Below the pieces are notes generated by a model. That model was not told the DNA's origin and searched no databases. It worked only from the letters and a program-made list of their open reading frames with translations. Made by a program: the position numbers and the translations under genes. 28,374 nucleotides of DNA. It comes from a virus. Of this stretch, positions 1-7,466 are shown piece after piece. The DNA is taken from IMG/VR virus record IMGVR_UViG_3300044824_000141, positions 1 to 28,374 of that record; one strand, given 5' to 3'. The number at the start of each line of letters is the position of its first letter. Position 1 is the first letter of the stretch.

Positions 1-782
1 AGGAGGGCAAGGTAGGGAACGGCCTTGTCGCCGAGCCACTCCCAGACCGAAGCCTGGCCGTTGTCGCTGATGACGACGTAGGTGTCATGCTGCCGAGCCC
101 ACGAGCCACTGTTGAAGTGATAGTCGGCGATGTGGCCAGGCTCATGCGTGTGACCGTAGACCACCACGTCGCAGTGCTTCTCCCGGCGGTAGTTCTCGAC
201 GCCGGCCACCATCTCGGCTTGGCGGCCATGCTGAAAAGTCACCGTCCGCCAGAGGGTCAGGGCATGTTCCATCGTGCCGACGAACTCGTCCTCAACAGCA
301 TGGCCGCTGCGGGTCATTGGCCCCTTGTTCCGGTCTTCCAACATGCCGGAGATGATGGCCGTGATCTCGCCCGTGCCCGGGTTCAGGCCGCAGCAGTAGG
401 GGTCTGCCTCGTGGCCGTGGAGGAAGGCGAACTTTCGGCCACCGATGGTCTCCTCGAAGGGACGGCGCGACCGCCGGAACATCGGGTGGTCGATCATCAG
501 CGGCGTGCCGATCAGCGGCTCCAGGGCGTTGTCGTGGTTGCCGACGATCCATTCCGCCCCGAGCGCATCGAGGCGATCCAAGAGCGGCCTGTAGGCGTTG
601 AGGGTGGCGCCCAGGTTGGCCTGCCACCAGTCGAACAAATCGCCGAGAATCCGCAGCCGGCCGTGGGACTCTTCCACGAAGTCCAGGAAGCGGTAGAACC
701 GCTCTTCGCGGCCGTTGTAGGCGAAATTGTCCCGGTAGCCACGCTCGCAAGCGTGCAGGTCGCTTACGCAGAAGGTAGGCAC
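1..782 (-). CDS. Calcineurin-like metallophosphoesterase (3' end outside window)
   Basis: I translated this by hand because the gene runs off the left edge. About 260 codons are visible. All the metal-binding blocks of the calcineurin-like phosphoesterase fold are present: SDLH (D8, H10), GDLFDWW (D48), GNHDN (N82-D84), LHGHE (H122, H124) and GHTH (H211, H213). Members of this family use two metal ions to hydrolyse phosphomonoesters, phosphodiesters or pyrophosphates; the SDLH...GDLFDWW pattern resembles LpxH-like or Ser/Thr-phosphatase-like members. The substrate cannot be told from sequence. The proposed start is the GTG at 782, with GGAG about ten bases upstream; it places the first metal motif at residue 8, as is usual. 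It is the most distal visible gene of the leftward operon, 34 bp after the 81-aa gene, and the second metallophosphoesterase there. Family is secure; role is inference. Confidence 0.88.
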   Translation of the reverse strand, partial: MPTFCVSDLHACERGYRDNFAYNGREERFYRFLDFVEESHGRLRILGDLFDWWQANLGATLNAYRPLLDRLDALGAEWIVGNHDNALEPLIGTPLMIDHPMFRRSRRPFEETIGGRKFAFLHGHEADPYCCGLNPGTGEITAIISGMLEDRNKGPMTRSGHAVEDEFVGTMEHALTLWRTVTFQHGRQAEMVAGVENYRREKHCDVVVYGHTHEPGHIADYHFNSGSWARQHDTYVVISDNGQASVWEWLGDKAVPYLAL

Positions 783-816
783 GGGGTCTTCTCCAAGGGT
801 GCTGTGGGGAGTAACG

Positions 817-1062
817 TCACCGGCACTTGGCCCGCAACTCGGCAATCACTTCATCGAGTCGCTGGTAGTCGCCGCGCTTGATCGCGGCGATGCACCGGCG
901 CTCCATCTTGGCGTCGTAGACGACCACTACGTCGTCCACCTTGAAGCAGCGGCCGAACCACTGCCGCCAAACGCAGAAATGAAGCTGATGCTGGGGGTCC
1001 CAATAGCGGGTGCGGTAAGTCAACGGCAAGAGCTGCTTGAAGAAGTAGACGAACGTACTCAT
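817..1062 (-). CDS. Small hypothetical protein (81 aa)
   Basis: I do not recognise a named domain. The protein is rich in aromatic residues at the N-terminus (MSTFVYFFKQLLPLTYR), followed by a Trp/Phe/Cys segment (FCVWRQWFGRCF), a short acidic-hydrophobic stretch (KVDDVVVVY) and a basic helical C-terminus. The ATG at 1062 directly follows the TAG stop of the upstream 70-aa gene (TAGATG), so the two are probably translationally coupled. Its position between other small proteins and two phosphoesterases suggests an accessory early phage protein. It is called real because of tight packing, same strand and a sensible composition, not because of homology. Confidence 0.65.
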   Translation of the reverse strand: MSTFVYFFKQLLPLTYRTRYWDPQHQLHFCVWRQWFGRCFKVDDVVVVYDAKMERRCIAAIKRGDYQRLDEVIAELRAKCR

Positions 1063-1275
1063 CTATATCTCTCCGATCACGTAGTAGTTGACGAGCAGGT
1101 CCATGACCTGATACAGCGTCAGGCCGTGGGCATAGATCAACGTGTCGCCGTACCGCATGAGCAGTTCGTAGCGAACCAGTTCACCGGTTTGCAGCCGCAC
1201 GTCGCGGAAGTGGTGGTCGCCATTGGCCACCCGCTCCTGCGCGTCGCACGCTCCGCCCAAGAAGATCGCTCTCAT
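1063..1275 (-). CDS. Small hypothetical protein (70 aa)
   Basis: This is an unrecognised protein starting MRAIFLGG and ending VNYYVIGEI. The ATG at 1275 lies after a GGGG/AGGA-rich stretch that could serve as a weak ribosome-binding site. The TAG stop abuts the ATG of the next gene without any gap. The composition is mixed, with a hydrophobic Tyr-rich C-terminal third (LTLYQVMDLLVNYYV) and no clear membrane segment. The only functional hint is context: it belongs to the run of short genes at the far end of the leftward early operon. Confidence 0.6.
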   Translation of the reverse strand: MRAIFLGGACDAQERVANGDHHFRDVRLQTGELVRYELLMRYGDTLIYAHGLTLYQVMDLLVNYYVIGEI

Positions 1276-1347
1276 GCCCCAAGTCCTGACACAAGGCCAT
1301 AGACAACGGAACGCTTACGTTGCGGTTTCCAGACGGACCTACGAGCC

Positions 1348-1641
1348 TCAGATGAAGAGGTGGATCAGGTAGCCGACCGCCAGCGCAGCGAACCCGTGGC
1401 CGAAGATCGCCAAGTAGCCGATCTTCTCTTTTGCGGTCGGCAAGAAGTAGTTGAGCACCAGCGCCACGCCGAGGGCCTGGGCAATCGACAGGTTGGGCAA
1501 GTTGAACACCGGGACGATCAACCAGGCCCAAAGGACCGACAGGCAGAAGCCGCGGACCAGCAGGGCCACCAGGAACATCACGATCCCGCCGGTCAATAGG
1601 GCCAGGATCGCCAGGACGAGGTTACCGGGATGCGTTCTCAT
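1348..1641 (-). CDS. Small hydrophobic membrane protein
   Basis: About 97 aa starting MRTHPGNLVLAILALLTGG. It has two or three hydrophobic segments: roughly residues 7-30, residues 33-70 broken by Pro/Asn, and a C-terminal stretch after TAKEKIGYLAIFGHGF. The basic PTAKEK loop separates the last segment, and the overall picture is a small inner-membrane protein. I chose the ATG at 1641, preceded by a GAGAG box, over the longer in-frame start at 1692 because the longer version overlaps the end of the phosphoesterase gene. No family is recognised. In phages, small membrane proteins at the end of an early operon can be superinfection-exclusion or lysis-related proteins, but nothing here decides between these. 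Confidence 0.6.
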   Translation of the reverse strand: MRTHPGNLVLAILALLTGGIVMFLVALLVRGFCLSVLWAWLIVPVFNLPNLSIAQALGVALVLNYFLPTAKEKIGYLAIFGHGFAALAVGYLIHLFI

Positions 1642-1654
1642 GGGTCTCTCGGGG

Positions 1655-2971
1655 TTAGGTGCGGAGCGGCCCGACATCTCGGCCGCCGTCAATCAGGTAA
1701 CGTCGCGGGCCTTGCTTTTCCCGCTCATGGCGCAACTTGACGTTCATCCGCCAGGTGATGCCGTGCTTGGGGTTGACGCCGTGAATCCACTGGGCGGGCT
1801 CCCGGTAGCCGGACAACGAGTTGTAGGCGAAGGCGTCGGTGCCGACCCACGAGCCGTTGACCAGCAATTCGCCGTCCACGTCGGACAGGACGCTGGCCGC
1901 ATGGTGGTGACCGACGCAGAAATAGCGGCAGCGCTGCGCGCCGGCCGCGGCCCCCAGGGCGATCAAGCCCTTCTGCCGGCGGACCATGCCGTACCAAGGG
2001 ATACCGCCATTGGATCGCACGTCGTCTCCGTGACTGACGTTGAAGCCGACGCCGTTGATGTTGACGTTGGCGCTCCACGCATCGGGGATGGTGAAGCAAA
2101 CGTTGCCCAGTTCGCGGCAGTGCAACCGGGCGACCTCGGCCACCAGGTAATCCCAGTTGTCATTCGCGCCGAGGTAGTCCTTCTTCGGCGTCCGCCGGCC
2201 GTGGTTGCCCGCCAGATACAGGACGTGGACCTCCTCGAAATGGGCGGCCAGGTCGCGGTACATCAGGGCGTGCAACTGCCCAATGGCGAGGCAGTTACGA
2301 AACTGGTTGCGGTAGTAGGACCGCTCGCAGGCTTTGTGGATTTCCCCGCTGGTGCAGTCGCCGTAGGCCAGCACCCACAGCACGGGAAAATGGAACTTCG
2401 GCGCCAGGGTGTCCTGGGTCCATTCCACCACGCTGTCCACGTAGCGCTCCGCGCGGGCGCACGAGACGGGAAAGTTGTAGTCCTCCAGGCCGCCGACCTC
2501 CTCGGGCCGCACGACCTGATCGTGGTGGCCGTCGCTCAGGTGCATCACGCAATGCTCGACGATTTCGGCCTTGCGGCGGAAATCCAGGGCCGGCGGAAGG
2601 GCCGCGAACGGCTTCACCCGCTGATCCATTTCCGCCACGACGGCCTTGAACAGCCCGGCGATCTTGGCGCTGGCCTTGACCCTGGCCCGCTCGCGGTTCC
2701 GCTCCTCCGTGAGGTGGACGACCTCGGCCTCCAGTTCGAGCACCTTCTTGTCGGTCGGGTCATAATCCGGGATGCTCTTGTGCTGGCCGCCCGCTGGTTT
2801 CGGCTGTGGCGGTCCGCCGGCCGGCCACGGCACATCTTTATGCACGCGGCCGGTGGCGATGTCGGAAATCACCGAGCGGCTGACGTTGAACTGATCGGCA
2901 ATCGCAGGCTGCTTTTGCCCGGCGGCGATGCACTCCTTGATCGCGGCGACCTTTTGTTTCGTGAGTTTCAT
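1655..2971 (-). CDS. HTH-metallophosphoesterase fusion protein
   Basis: 438 aa. Residues about 20-45 form a helix-turn-helix (AIADQFNVSRSVISDIATGR) of the type seen at the ends of phage homing endonucleases and small regulators. A Pro/Gly linker follows, then a predicted coiled coil at about 75-105. The C-terminal two thirds carry metallophosphoesterase blocks: HLSDGHH (145-150), YGDC (D205), AGNHGR (255-259), SHGDD (H314) and GHHH (354-357). The asparagine/histidine box is GNHGR rather than the common GNHD/E, but the full order of motifs fits a calcineurin-like catalytic core. The ATG at 2971 has GAGG seven bases upstream. It lies between the C5 methyltransferase and the small membrane protein. 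A DNA-targeted nuclease or phosphatase is a reasonable inference; the substrate is unknown. Confidence 0.82.
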   Translation of the reverse strand: MKLTKQKVAAIKECIAAGQKQPAIADQFNVSRSVISDIATGRVHKDVPWPAGGPPQPKPAGGQHKSIPDYDPTDKKVLELEAEVVHLTEERNRERARVKASAKIAGLFKAVVAEMDQRVKPFAALPPALDFRRKAEIVEHCVMHLSDGHHDQVVRPEEVGGLEDYNFPVSCARAERYVDSVVEWTQDTLAPKFHFPVLWVLAYGDCTSGEIHKACERSYYRNQFRNCLAIGQLHALMYRDLAAHFEEVHVLYLAGNHGRRTPKKDYLGANDNWDYLVAEVARLHCRELGNVCFTIPDAWSANVNINGVGFNVSHGDDVRSNGGIPWYGMVRRQKGLIALGAAAGAQRCRYFCVGHHHAASVLSDVDGELLVNGSWVGTDAFAYNSLSGYREPAQWIHGVNPKHGITWRMNVKLRHEREKQGPRRYLIDGGRDVGPLRT

Positions 2972-2989
2972 GGTGTATCCTCGGTGCCA

Positions 2990-3829
2990 TTAGGCTCGCA
3001 GAGCAGCCCACAGAGAGCAGAACGCATACGCCGCCTGAAGCGGGACCACGCCATTGCCGAGAAGCCGCAGCCAATGGGCGCGATCTCGGGCCAGCCCATC
3101 AGCCAGCAGACAAACCTCGGATTGAGCCGGGGCGAGCGTGCGGTCTTCTCGTAGGACTCGTCGCCATGCGTCGGTCTCTCCTGGTCCGGGCGGAAAGAGC
3201 AGGCGACGCAGCTCGTCGGGAATTGGTTCGCCCACTGGCGCACTTGCCCCGCCAAGAGCAGCTCGTTCTTCCGCGCCCCGCCCCGCGACGTGCTCCCGCC
3301 TTTGGACATATCCACGGGTGTTGCCCAGAGCGAGAATGAACAGTCGCTCCCTCTTCTGGCTGCCGCCAATTTCTGCCGCTGTGAACAGGCCCGCCGCAAC
3401 CCCGTAGCCCAGCCCTTCAAGGTCCCGGGCGACCTGATCGAATCCGAGGGACAGGTGGCCGGGCACGTTTTCGAGAAAGACGATCCCGGGTTCAGCTTCG
3501 CCAACGACGCGAGCGACGTGCGGCCACAGGTGGCGAGGATCGTCCTGTCCACGTCGTTTGCCAGCGAGGCTGAAGGGCTGGCAGGGGTAGCCCGCAGTGA
3601 GCGTATCCACGACTCCACGCCACGCGCTGCCGTCGAAGGATCGCAAGTCCGTCCAAATAGGCGATTCATCCAGGCAACCCGCTTCCATTGCCTCAGCCAG
3701 GATTTCGATGGCAGAGGCTTCGTGTTCCACACAACAGACTGTGCGAACGTTTCCCAAAGCGAGTTGCAGCCCCAGGTCGAGGCCGGCGCCGCCGGTACAC
3801 AGCGAGAGATTGTTGAAGGTAATATCCAC
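2990..3829 (-). CDS. DNA (cytosine-5)-methyltransferase
   Basis: About 279 aa from the GTG at 3829. The C5 methyltransferase motifs appear in order: motif I LSLCTGGAGLDLGL (S-adenosylmethionine binding), motif IV GYPCQPFSLAG with catalytic C83, motif VI ENVPGH (residues 120-125), motif VIII QKRERLF (158-164) and motif X LGNGVVPLQAAYAF (257-270). The enzyme transfers a methyl group to carbon 5 of cytosine in double-stranded DNA. The region between motifs VIII and X that sets specificity is short, about 90 residues. I prefer the GTG at 3829, with GAGG eight bases upstream, because the open frame to 4159 overlaps the protease gene and adds low-quality sequence. No restriction endonuclease is adjacent, so this is an orphan phage enzyme that probably protects phage DNA. 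Confidence 0.92.
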   Translation of the reverse strand: MDITFNNLSLCTGGAGLDLGLQLALGNVRTVCCVEHEASAIEILAEAMEAGCLDESPIWTDLRSFDGSAWRGVVDTLTAGYPCQPFSLAGKRRGQDDPRHLWPHVARVVGEAEPGIVFLENVPGHLSLGFDQVARDLEGLGYGVAAGLFTAAEIGGSQKRERLFILALGNTRGYVQRREHVAGRGAEERAALGGASAPVGEPIPDELRRLLFPPGPGETDAWRRVLREDRTLAPAQSEVCLLADGLARDRAHWLRLLGNGVVPLQAAYAFCSLWAALRA

Positions 3830-3941
3830 ACGCCATGCCTCGCTGAGCACTGCAAACCCGCTGGACTCTTGCGAACACTGCTTCCCGAAACGGTGGGCAT
3901 GGACCGCCACGTTGGCGGTCACAAAACAGAACCCGGCAGCT

Positions 3942-4883
3942 TCAGAGGGACCGATGCCCCGCAAGGAAGCGCTGCACCCGGCCGATGGCGTCGTCGCAAC
4001 CGAACAGTCGCTTGAAGGCGGCCGGAAGGGGCTCGCCCGGAGCCGGACCGCCCAGCGATCCGCCGTCTTCCACCGGTATCGCCTCGATCTCGGCCAAGGT
4101 GGGCACCTTCGCGCTGGGATCGACGGCCCACTCGATCCTGGCCGTCCTGGCAAAGGCATGGATGCGCCGCACGGGAACGATGAAGTTGAAGCCTTGCAGC
4201 TTCATCACGCCCTGCGTCAACATGCCCACGTATTCGCCGTTGGCCTTGAGAAACATGCCGCCGCCGGAGGAGCCGGGGAAGGCCACGGCCGTCACCTGGT
4301 CGAAGACCTTGACGTTGGCACCCTTCATTTCCAGAGTCCGTCCGACCTGGCTCAAGACGCCTTCGGTGTAGCTGTTGGCTCCGAACTGGCCGAGCAGGCT
4401 GCCGCAGTGGCTCAGTTCGACGCCGATGGCCGGGACGTAATTCACGTCGGTCTTGAACTTCGCCGAGACCGCAAGCGGGTAGGCGTTCACGCGGCGAACC
4501 ATCAAGAGGGCCAAGTCTTCGCCGAAGTCGGCGTCGGAGAACTTGATGACCCTGGCGTCCAGCTTCGTCTCGCCAACCCGCCGGCCGCCTTGCTGGAACT
4601 CCTGGACAATCTGCGCGTCCCGGAACTCGACCAGCACGCGGGTGCCGCCGTCCGCGGTAATGACCTTGCGGACGACGCGGAGGTTGTCAACGACGTGCCC
4701 TGCCGTCCAGATGAAGGAAACCGTGTCAGCGCCGATCTTGCGGGTGACGATCGTGCCGGAGCCTTGGGCATCGCCGGACTTGATCGTAACGCTGATCTGC
4801 TGCAAATCGTCGGGCACGCCCGCGAGGGCCGCGCCGCTTGCCAGAGTGGCCACAAGAATCAACAACATCGCCAGGTACTTCAT
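3942..4883 (-). CDS. Exported trypsin-like serine protease
   Basis: 313 aa from the ATG at 4883, with GGAG eight bases upstream. The first 21 residues (MKYLAMLLILVATLASGAAL and an Ala) look like a cleavable signal peptide, so the mature enzyme is probably exported. The chymotrypsin-fold triad is visible: H63 in TAGHV, D123 in EDLALL and S206 in GSSGG. The late FNFIVPVRRI segment matches the end of the HtrA/trypsin-like fold. No PDZ domain follows; the last 70 residues are Pro/Gly-rich and of unknown role. An upstream GTG at 4940 would add a hydrophobic leader but lacks a good ribosome site. It sits in an operon of DNA-metabolism genes, which is unusual. Proteolysis of host surface or periplasmic proteins is inference. 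Confidence 0.88.
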   Translation of the reverse strand: MKYLAMLLILVATLASGAALAGVPDDLQQISVTIKSGDAQGSGTIVTRKIGADTVSFIWTAGHVVDNLRVVRKVITADGGTRVLVEFRDAQIVQEFQQGGRRVGETKLDARVIKFSDADFGEDLALLMVRRVNAYPLAVSAKFKTDVNYVPAIGVELSHCGSLLGQFGANSYTEGVLSQVGRTLEMKGANVKVFDQVTAVAFPGSSGGGMFLKANGEYVGMLTQGVMKLQGFNFIVPVRRIHAFARTARIEWAVDPSAKVPTLAEIEAIPVEDGGSLGGPAPGEPLPAAFKRLFGCDDAIGRVQRFLAGHRSL

Positions 4884-4936
4884 CGCTGCAACTCCAAAAG
4901 GGAAAAGGGGAAAGCACACGAGACAGGCAATGCCCG

Positions 4937-5332
4937 TCACATCTCATCAAGCGAAACGCACGCTCCGTAATAGATCGCCGCAACGCCAAACGCCGACTCA
5001 AGACCACAACACAACGAGGCAACCTCCTCGCTGCGGTCCACCTCCAGTTGGCCCTCGTATTCGGGAACCAGGTGATAAAGGAGCGCCTCCAAGACGAAAT
5101 CGCCAAACAGATCAGGGTCGTCACGCCACCAATCGGCAACGATGTGGATGGCGACCCGCGGATCGTCGCCTGTCTCGGCCAAAGGCTCCAAGTCCACGGC
5201 ATAGAGGTACACGTCGCCGTAGTAACGACACATTCTGAACAGGGCGTGCCGTACTTGATCCGACAGACGCCCACGACCTTTGGGCGTCCATTTGCCGGCG
5301 TACATCAGGACATCGCATTGGACATGCTTCAC
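4937..5332 (-). CDS. Hypothetical protein (131 aa)
   Basis: The family is not recognised. The preferred start is the GTG at 5332, whose GTGA overlaps the TGA stop of the helicase gene by four bases, a standard sign of translational coupling. The longer frame to 5389 lies inside the helicase gene. The protein starts with KHVQCDVLMYAGKW and has an acidic, aromatic middle (IHIVADWWRDDPDLFGDFVLEALLYHL). Two adjacent cysteines occur near the end (SLCCGLES). No membrane segment or signal peptide is obvious. Close coupling to the helicase hints at a role in DNA transactions, but this is only context. Confidence 0.6.
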   Translation of the reverse strand: MKHVQCDVLMYAGKWTPKGRGRLSDQVRHALFRMCRYYGDVYLYAVDLEPLAETGDDPRVAIHIVADWWRDDPDLFGDFVLEALLYHLVPEYEGQLEVDRSEEVASLCCGLESAFGVAAIYYGACVSLDEM

Positions 5333-7302
5333 GACACGGCCTCCACGATCTGGAGAGTTCCGTCCACTCCATCCCAACCGGTTTCCCACTGGACGCCGCC
5401 CATTAGCTCGCCCATCGTCATTAGCTCCAACCTCCGGTTCTCACGAATCACGTCCAGGACGCGCTCGTCGCTGGGAAGATGGATCAAGTCAACGATCAGG
5501 CAGCCCTTGTTCAGGTCCATGCCGATGCGGTGGATGCGGTCTTCCGACTGGATGCGGTATTCCGGCTTCCACGAATTGGACCAGTAGACCGCCGTGCGGG
5601 CCTCCACCAGCGTCAGGCTCATGCCGCCCGACTCCGGGTTGGCGACAAAGGCCACTCGCGGCACGTCCATGTTCGCCCAATAGTCGAGGGGCTCTTCCTT
5701 GACCTCGGCCCCGTCGTGGGTGCGCACCTGGAACGCTCCTTGGTCGCACCGCACGACGTTCCATTTCTCCTTGAGGCAGAGGTTCTCCACGCGATCCACG
5801 GAGCCCGTGAAGCCGGCGAACACGACCAGGCGGCCGGTCTCCTCGTTCTCGTCCAAGAGCATCCGCAGGGCGGTTTCCTTGGGACAGGGAATCTGGCGGG
5901 CCACGCGGACCAGCTTGGGAACGTGTTGCGTGCCGCCGCAGGCCGGACACGTCGCCGTCTGTTCGACCAGTCGTGCAACGACCTCGGGCGGCAACATGCC
6001 GATGTCACGGTAGACCCGCCCCGTGTCCTTCGGGTCCGTCCACTCGCTCACACGGCCATCCTTGCAATGACGGCACACAGCCATGCCATCTTCGACCTCG
6101 CGGTACTGGAAGCCGTCGCTCAACTCGCGGAGCAGCGTCATGCCGGTGACAGCGTTCGGGGCCGCTTGCACGATGGCCTCGGCCGCGCGGAGCAGGCTGG
6201 CGGTCGGCTTGCAGATGATCTTGCGATAGCGCTTGTCCGGCAGGTTCAAGCAGTCCTTTTTGTGCTTGATCGTCACCAGGCCGTTGAGCCGCTTGTTCAG
6301 GTAGGCGACCTCGTTCTTGCTGGACACGAACTCGTGGAACTCCGCCGGGTCGGTGTCACCGTCCAACTCGTGCGGGCCCGCCTCGCGGTATTCGCCGCAG
6401 ACCGCACACTTCCGCTCGTCGTCCTTCCAGCCGATCCGCTTCTTGAAGCTGCCCTCGTCGAATTGCTGGAGCACCATGAAGGCCATCCGCTCTTCCATCG
6501 CCTTCATGCTCCCTTCACGGAGGAAGCCGGGCCACGCGATCTCGCATTGACTCCACCAATCGACCGGGCTCTTTGGCGAGGGAGTGCCGGACATCTCGAT
6601 GACGTAGCCGCGTTCCAAGCCGAATTGCTCGCGGATCAGGTCCGCAAGGCGCTGGCAGGCTTGCGAACGCTGCGAACCGGAGTTCTTGCAGCGGCTCGAT
6701 TCGTCACAAATGAGTCCCCGGGGAATCGGCTGACCAGGCTTCCACTGCTCCGCCCACGTCGTCAAGCCCTCATAGGTGAAGAACTCGACGTTGAACTTCT
6801 CGAAGGGGAAGGACCACTTGCGGAACTCCCGCTTGATGTTCGGCAGGCTGGTCTTCGGCCCGATCCAGAACCACCAGTCCACGCCCGACCGCTCGATCAC
6901 CTCTTGCGCCGCGAGGGTCTTGCCCGTGCCCATTTCGGCCGCGAAGATGTGGTAGTGGTAGGTCAAGCCGCCATCGGCCAGGTCCTTCTGGTGGTCCTTC
7001 AGCGGCCGGAGGTACTCGTGACGCCCGAGCGGCCGGTCGAACCAGGCATACGCCTTCTCTCCCATGAGGAAGGAAAGCTGGAAACGGTTGCGCTGGCAGT
7101 CTTCGACCGACCAAATCTTCCGCGGGTTCTCGTCCTCGTAGCCATGCCAACGCGAGCCGCGCATGGCCTTGATCTCGTCCTTGAGGCTGTAGGGGCTCTT
7201 GAGGAACCAGATGCGGCCGTCCTTGTACTCCAAAGTGGCGGAGAGCAGGATCGGCGTGCCGGTGGTAGTCTTCGTGCGCAACTTGGTCTGGACGACCGAC
7301 AT
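5329..7302 (-). CDS. SNF2/SF2-type DNA helicase with zinc-binding insertions
   Basis: 657 aa from the ATG at 7302 (GTG at 7305 is also possible); GAGGGGG lies just upstream. The SF2 motifs are clear (numbered from the GTG): Walker A EMGTGKT (124-130), motif II DESS (201-204) followed by RCKN, motif III SGTP (239-242), motif V ESGGMSLTL (558-566) and motif VI QSEDRIHRIG (586-595), whose arginines act as ATPase fingers. This pattern fits the SNF2-like phage helicases that remodel or unwind DNA during replication and recombination. Three CxxC pairs (C300/C303, C411/C414, C453/C456) are inserted between the two RecA-like lobes and probably bind zinc. The stop overlaps the start of the next gene by four bases. 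The 161-bp leader holds a 14-mer shared with the primase leader. Confidence 0.92.
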   Translation of the reverse strand: MSVVQTKLRTKTTTGTPILLSATLEYKDGRIWFLKSPYSLKDEIKAMRGSRWHGYEDENPRKIWSVEDCQRNRFQLSFLMGEKAYAWFDRPLGRHEYLRPLKDHQKDLADGGLTYHYHIFAAEMGTGKTLAAQEVIERSGVDWWFWIGPKTSLPNIKREFRKWSFPFEKFNVEFFTYEGLTTWAEQWKPGQPIPRGLICDESSRCKNSGSQRSQACQRLADLIREQFGLERGYVIEMSGTPSPKSPVDWWSQCEIAWPGFLREGSMKAMEERMAFMVLQQFDEGSFKKRIGWKDDERKCAVCGEYREAGPHELDGDTDPAEFHEFVSSKNEVAYLNKRLNGLVTIKHKKDCLNLPDKRYRKIICKPTASLLRAAEAIVQAAPNAVTGMTLLRELSDGFQYREVEDGMAVCRHCKDGRVSEWTDPKDTGRVYRDIGMLPPEVVARLVEQTATCPACGGTQHVPKLVRVARQIPCPKETALRMLLDENEETGRLVVFAGFTGSVDRVENLCLKEKWNVVRCDQGAFQVRTHDGAEVKEEPLDYWANMDVPRVAFVANPESGGMSLTLVEARTAVYWSNSWKPEYRIQSEDRIHRIGMDLNKGCLIVDLIHLPSDERVLDVIRENRRLELMTMGELMGGVQWETGWDGVDGTLQIVEAVS

Positions 7303-7369
7303 CACAAGACCCCCTCGTCAATCAAGGTAGCTGCGGCTCGCTGCCGGAAGACGGTTGCCAACCGCTTGC

Positions 7370-7383
7370 GCGCGTTTACACGC
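7370..7383 (-). promoter_or_regulatory. 14-bp element shared with the primase leader
   Basis: GCGTGTAAACGCGC, read on the minus strand, lies about 70 bp upstream of the helicase start. The identical 14-mer occurs upstream of the primase start on the plus strand, and in both places CAAG and then CGG follow with one-base offsets. Shared placement before two early genes suggests a common operator or promoter element. Confidence 0.5.
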
Positions 7384-7466
7384 ACTTCGTTCTCGTTCAT
7401 TCGCGGGTGCCGCCAGAAAGGGACAAATCGTGCTTACGCCCGCCACATCAACGAATGCGGAGAAAA

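Noticed and set aside
1451-3154. Long plus-strand open frame of 567 codons
   Set aside because: It runs antisense to the well-supported HTH-phosphoesterase and has no recognisable motifs. High-GC genes often leave the opposite frame open.
2968-3900. Alternative frame of 310 codons over the cytosine methyltransferase
   Set aside because: It lacks methyltransferase motifs, which are in order in the other frame.
3830-4159. N-terminal extension of the cytosine methyltransferase
   Set aside because: It overlaps the protease gene and adds low-complexity Pro/Arg/Ser sequence; the GTG at 3829 has a ribosome site.
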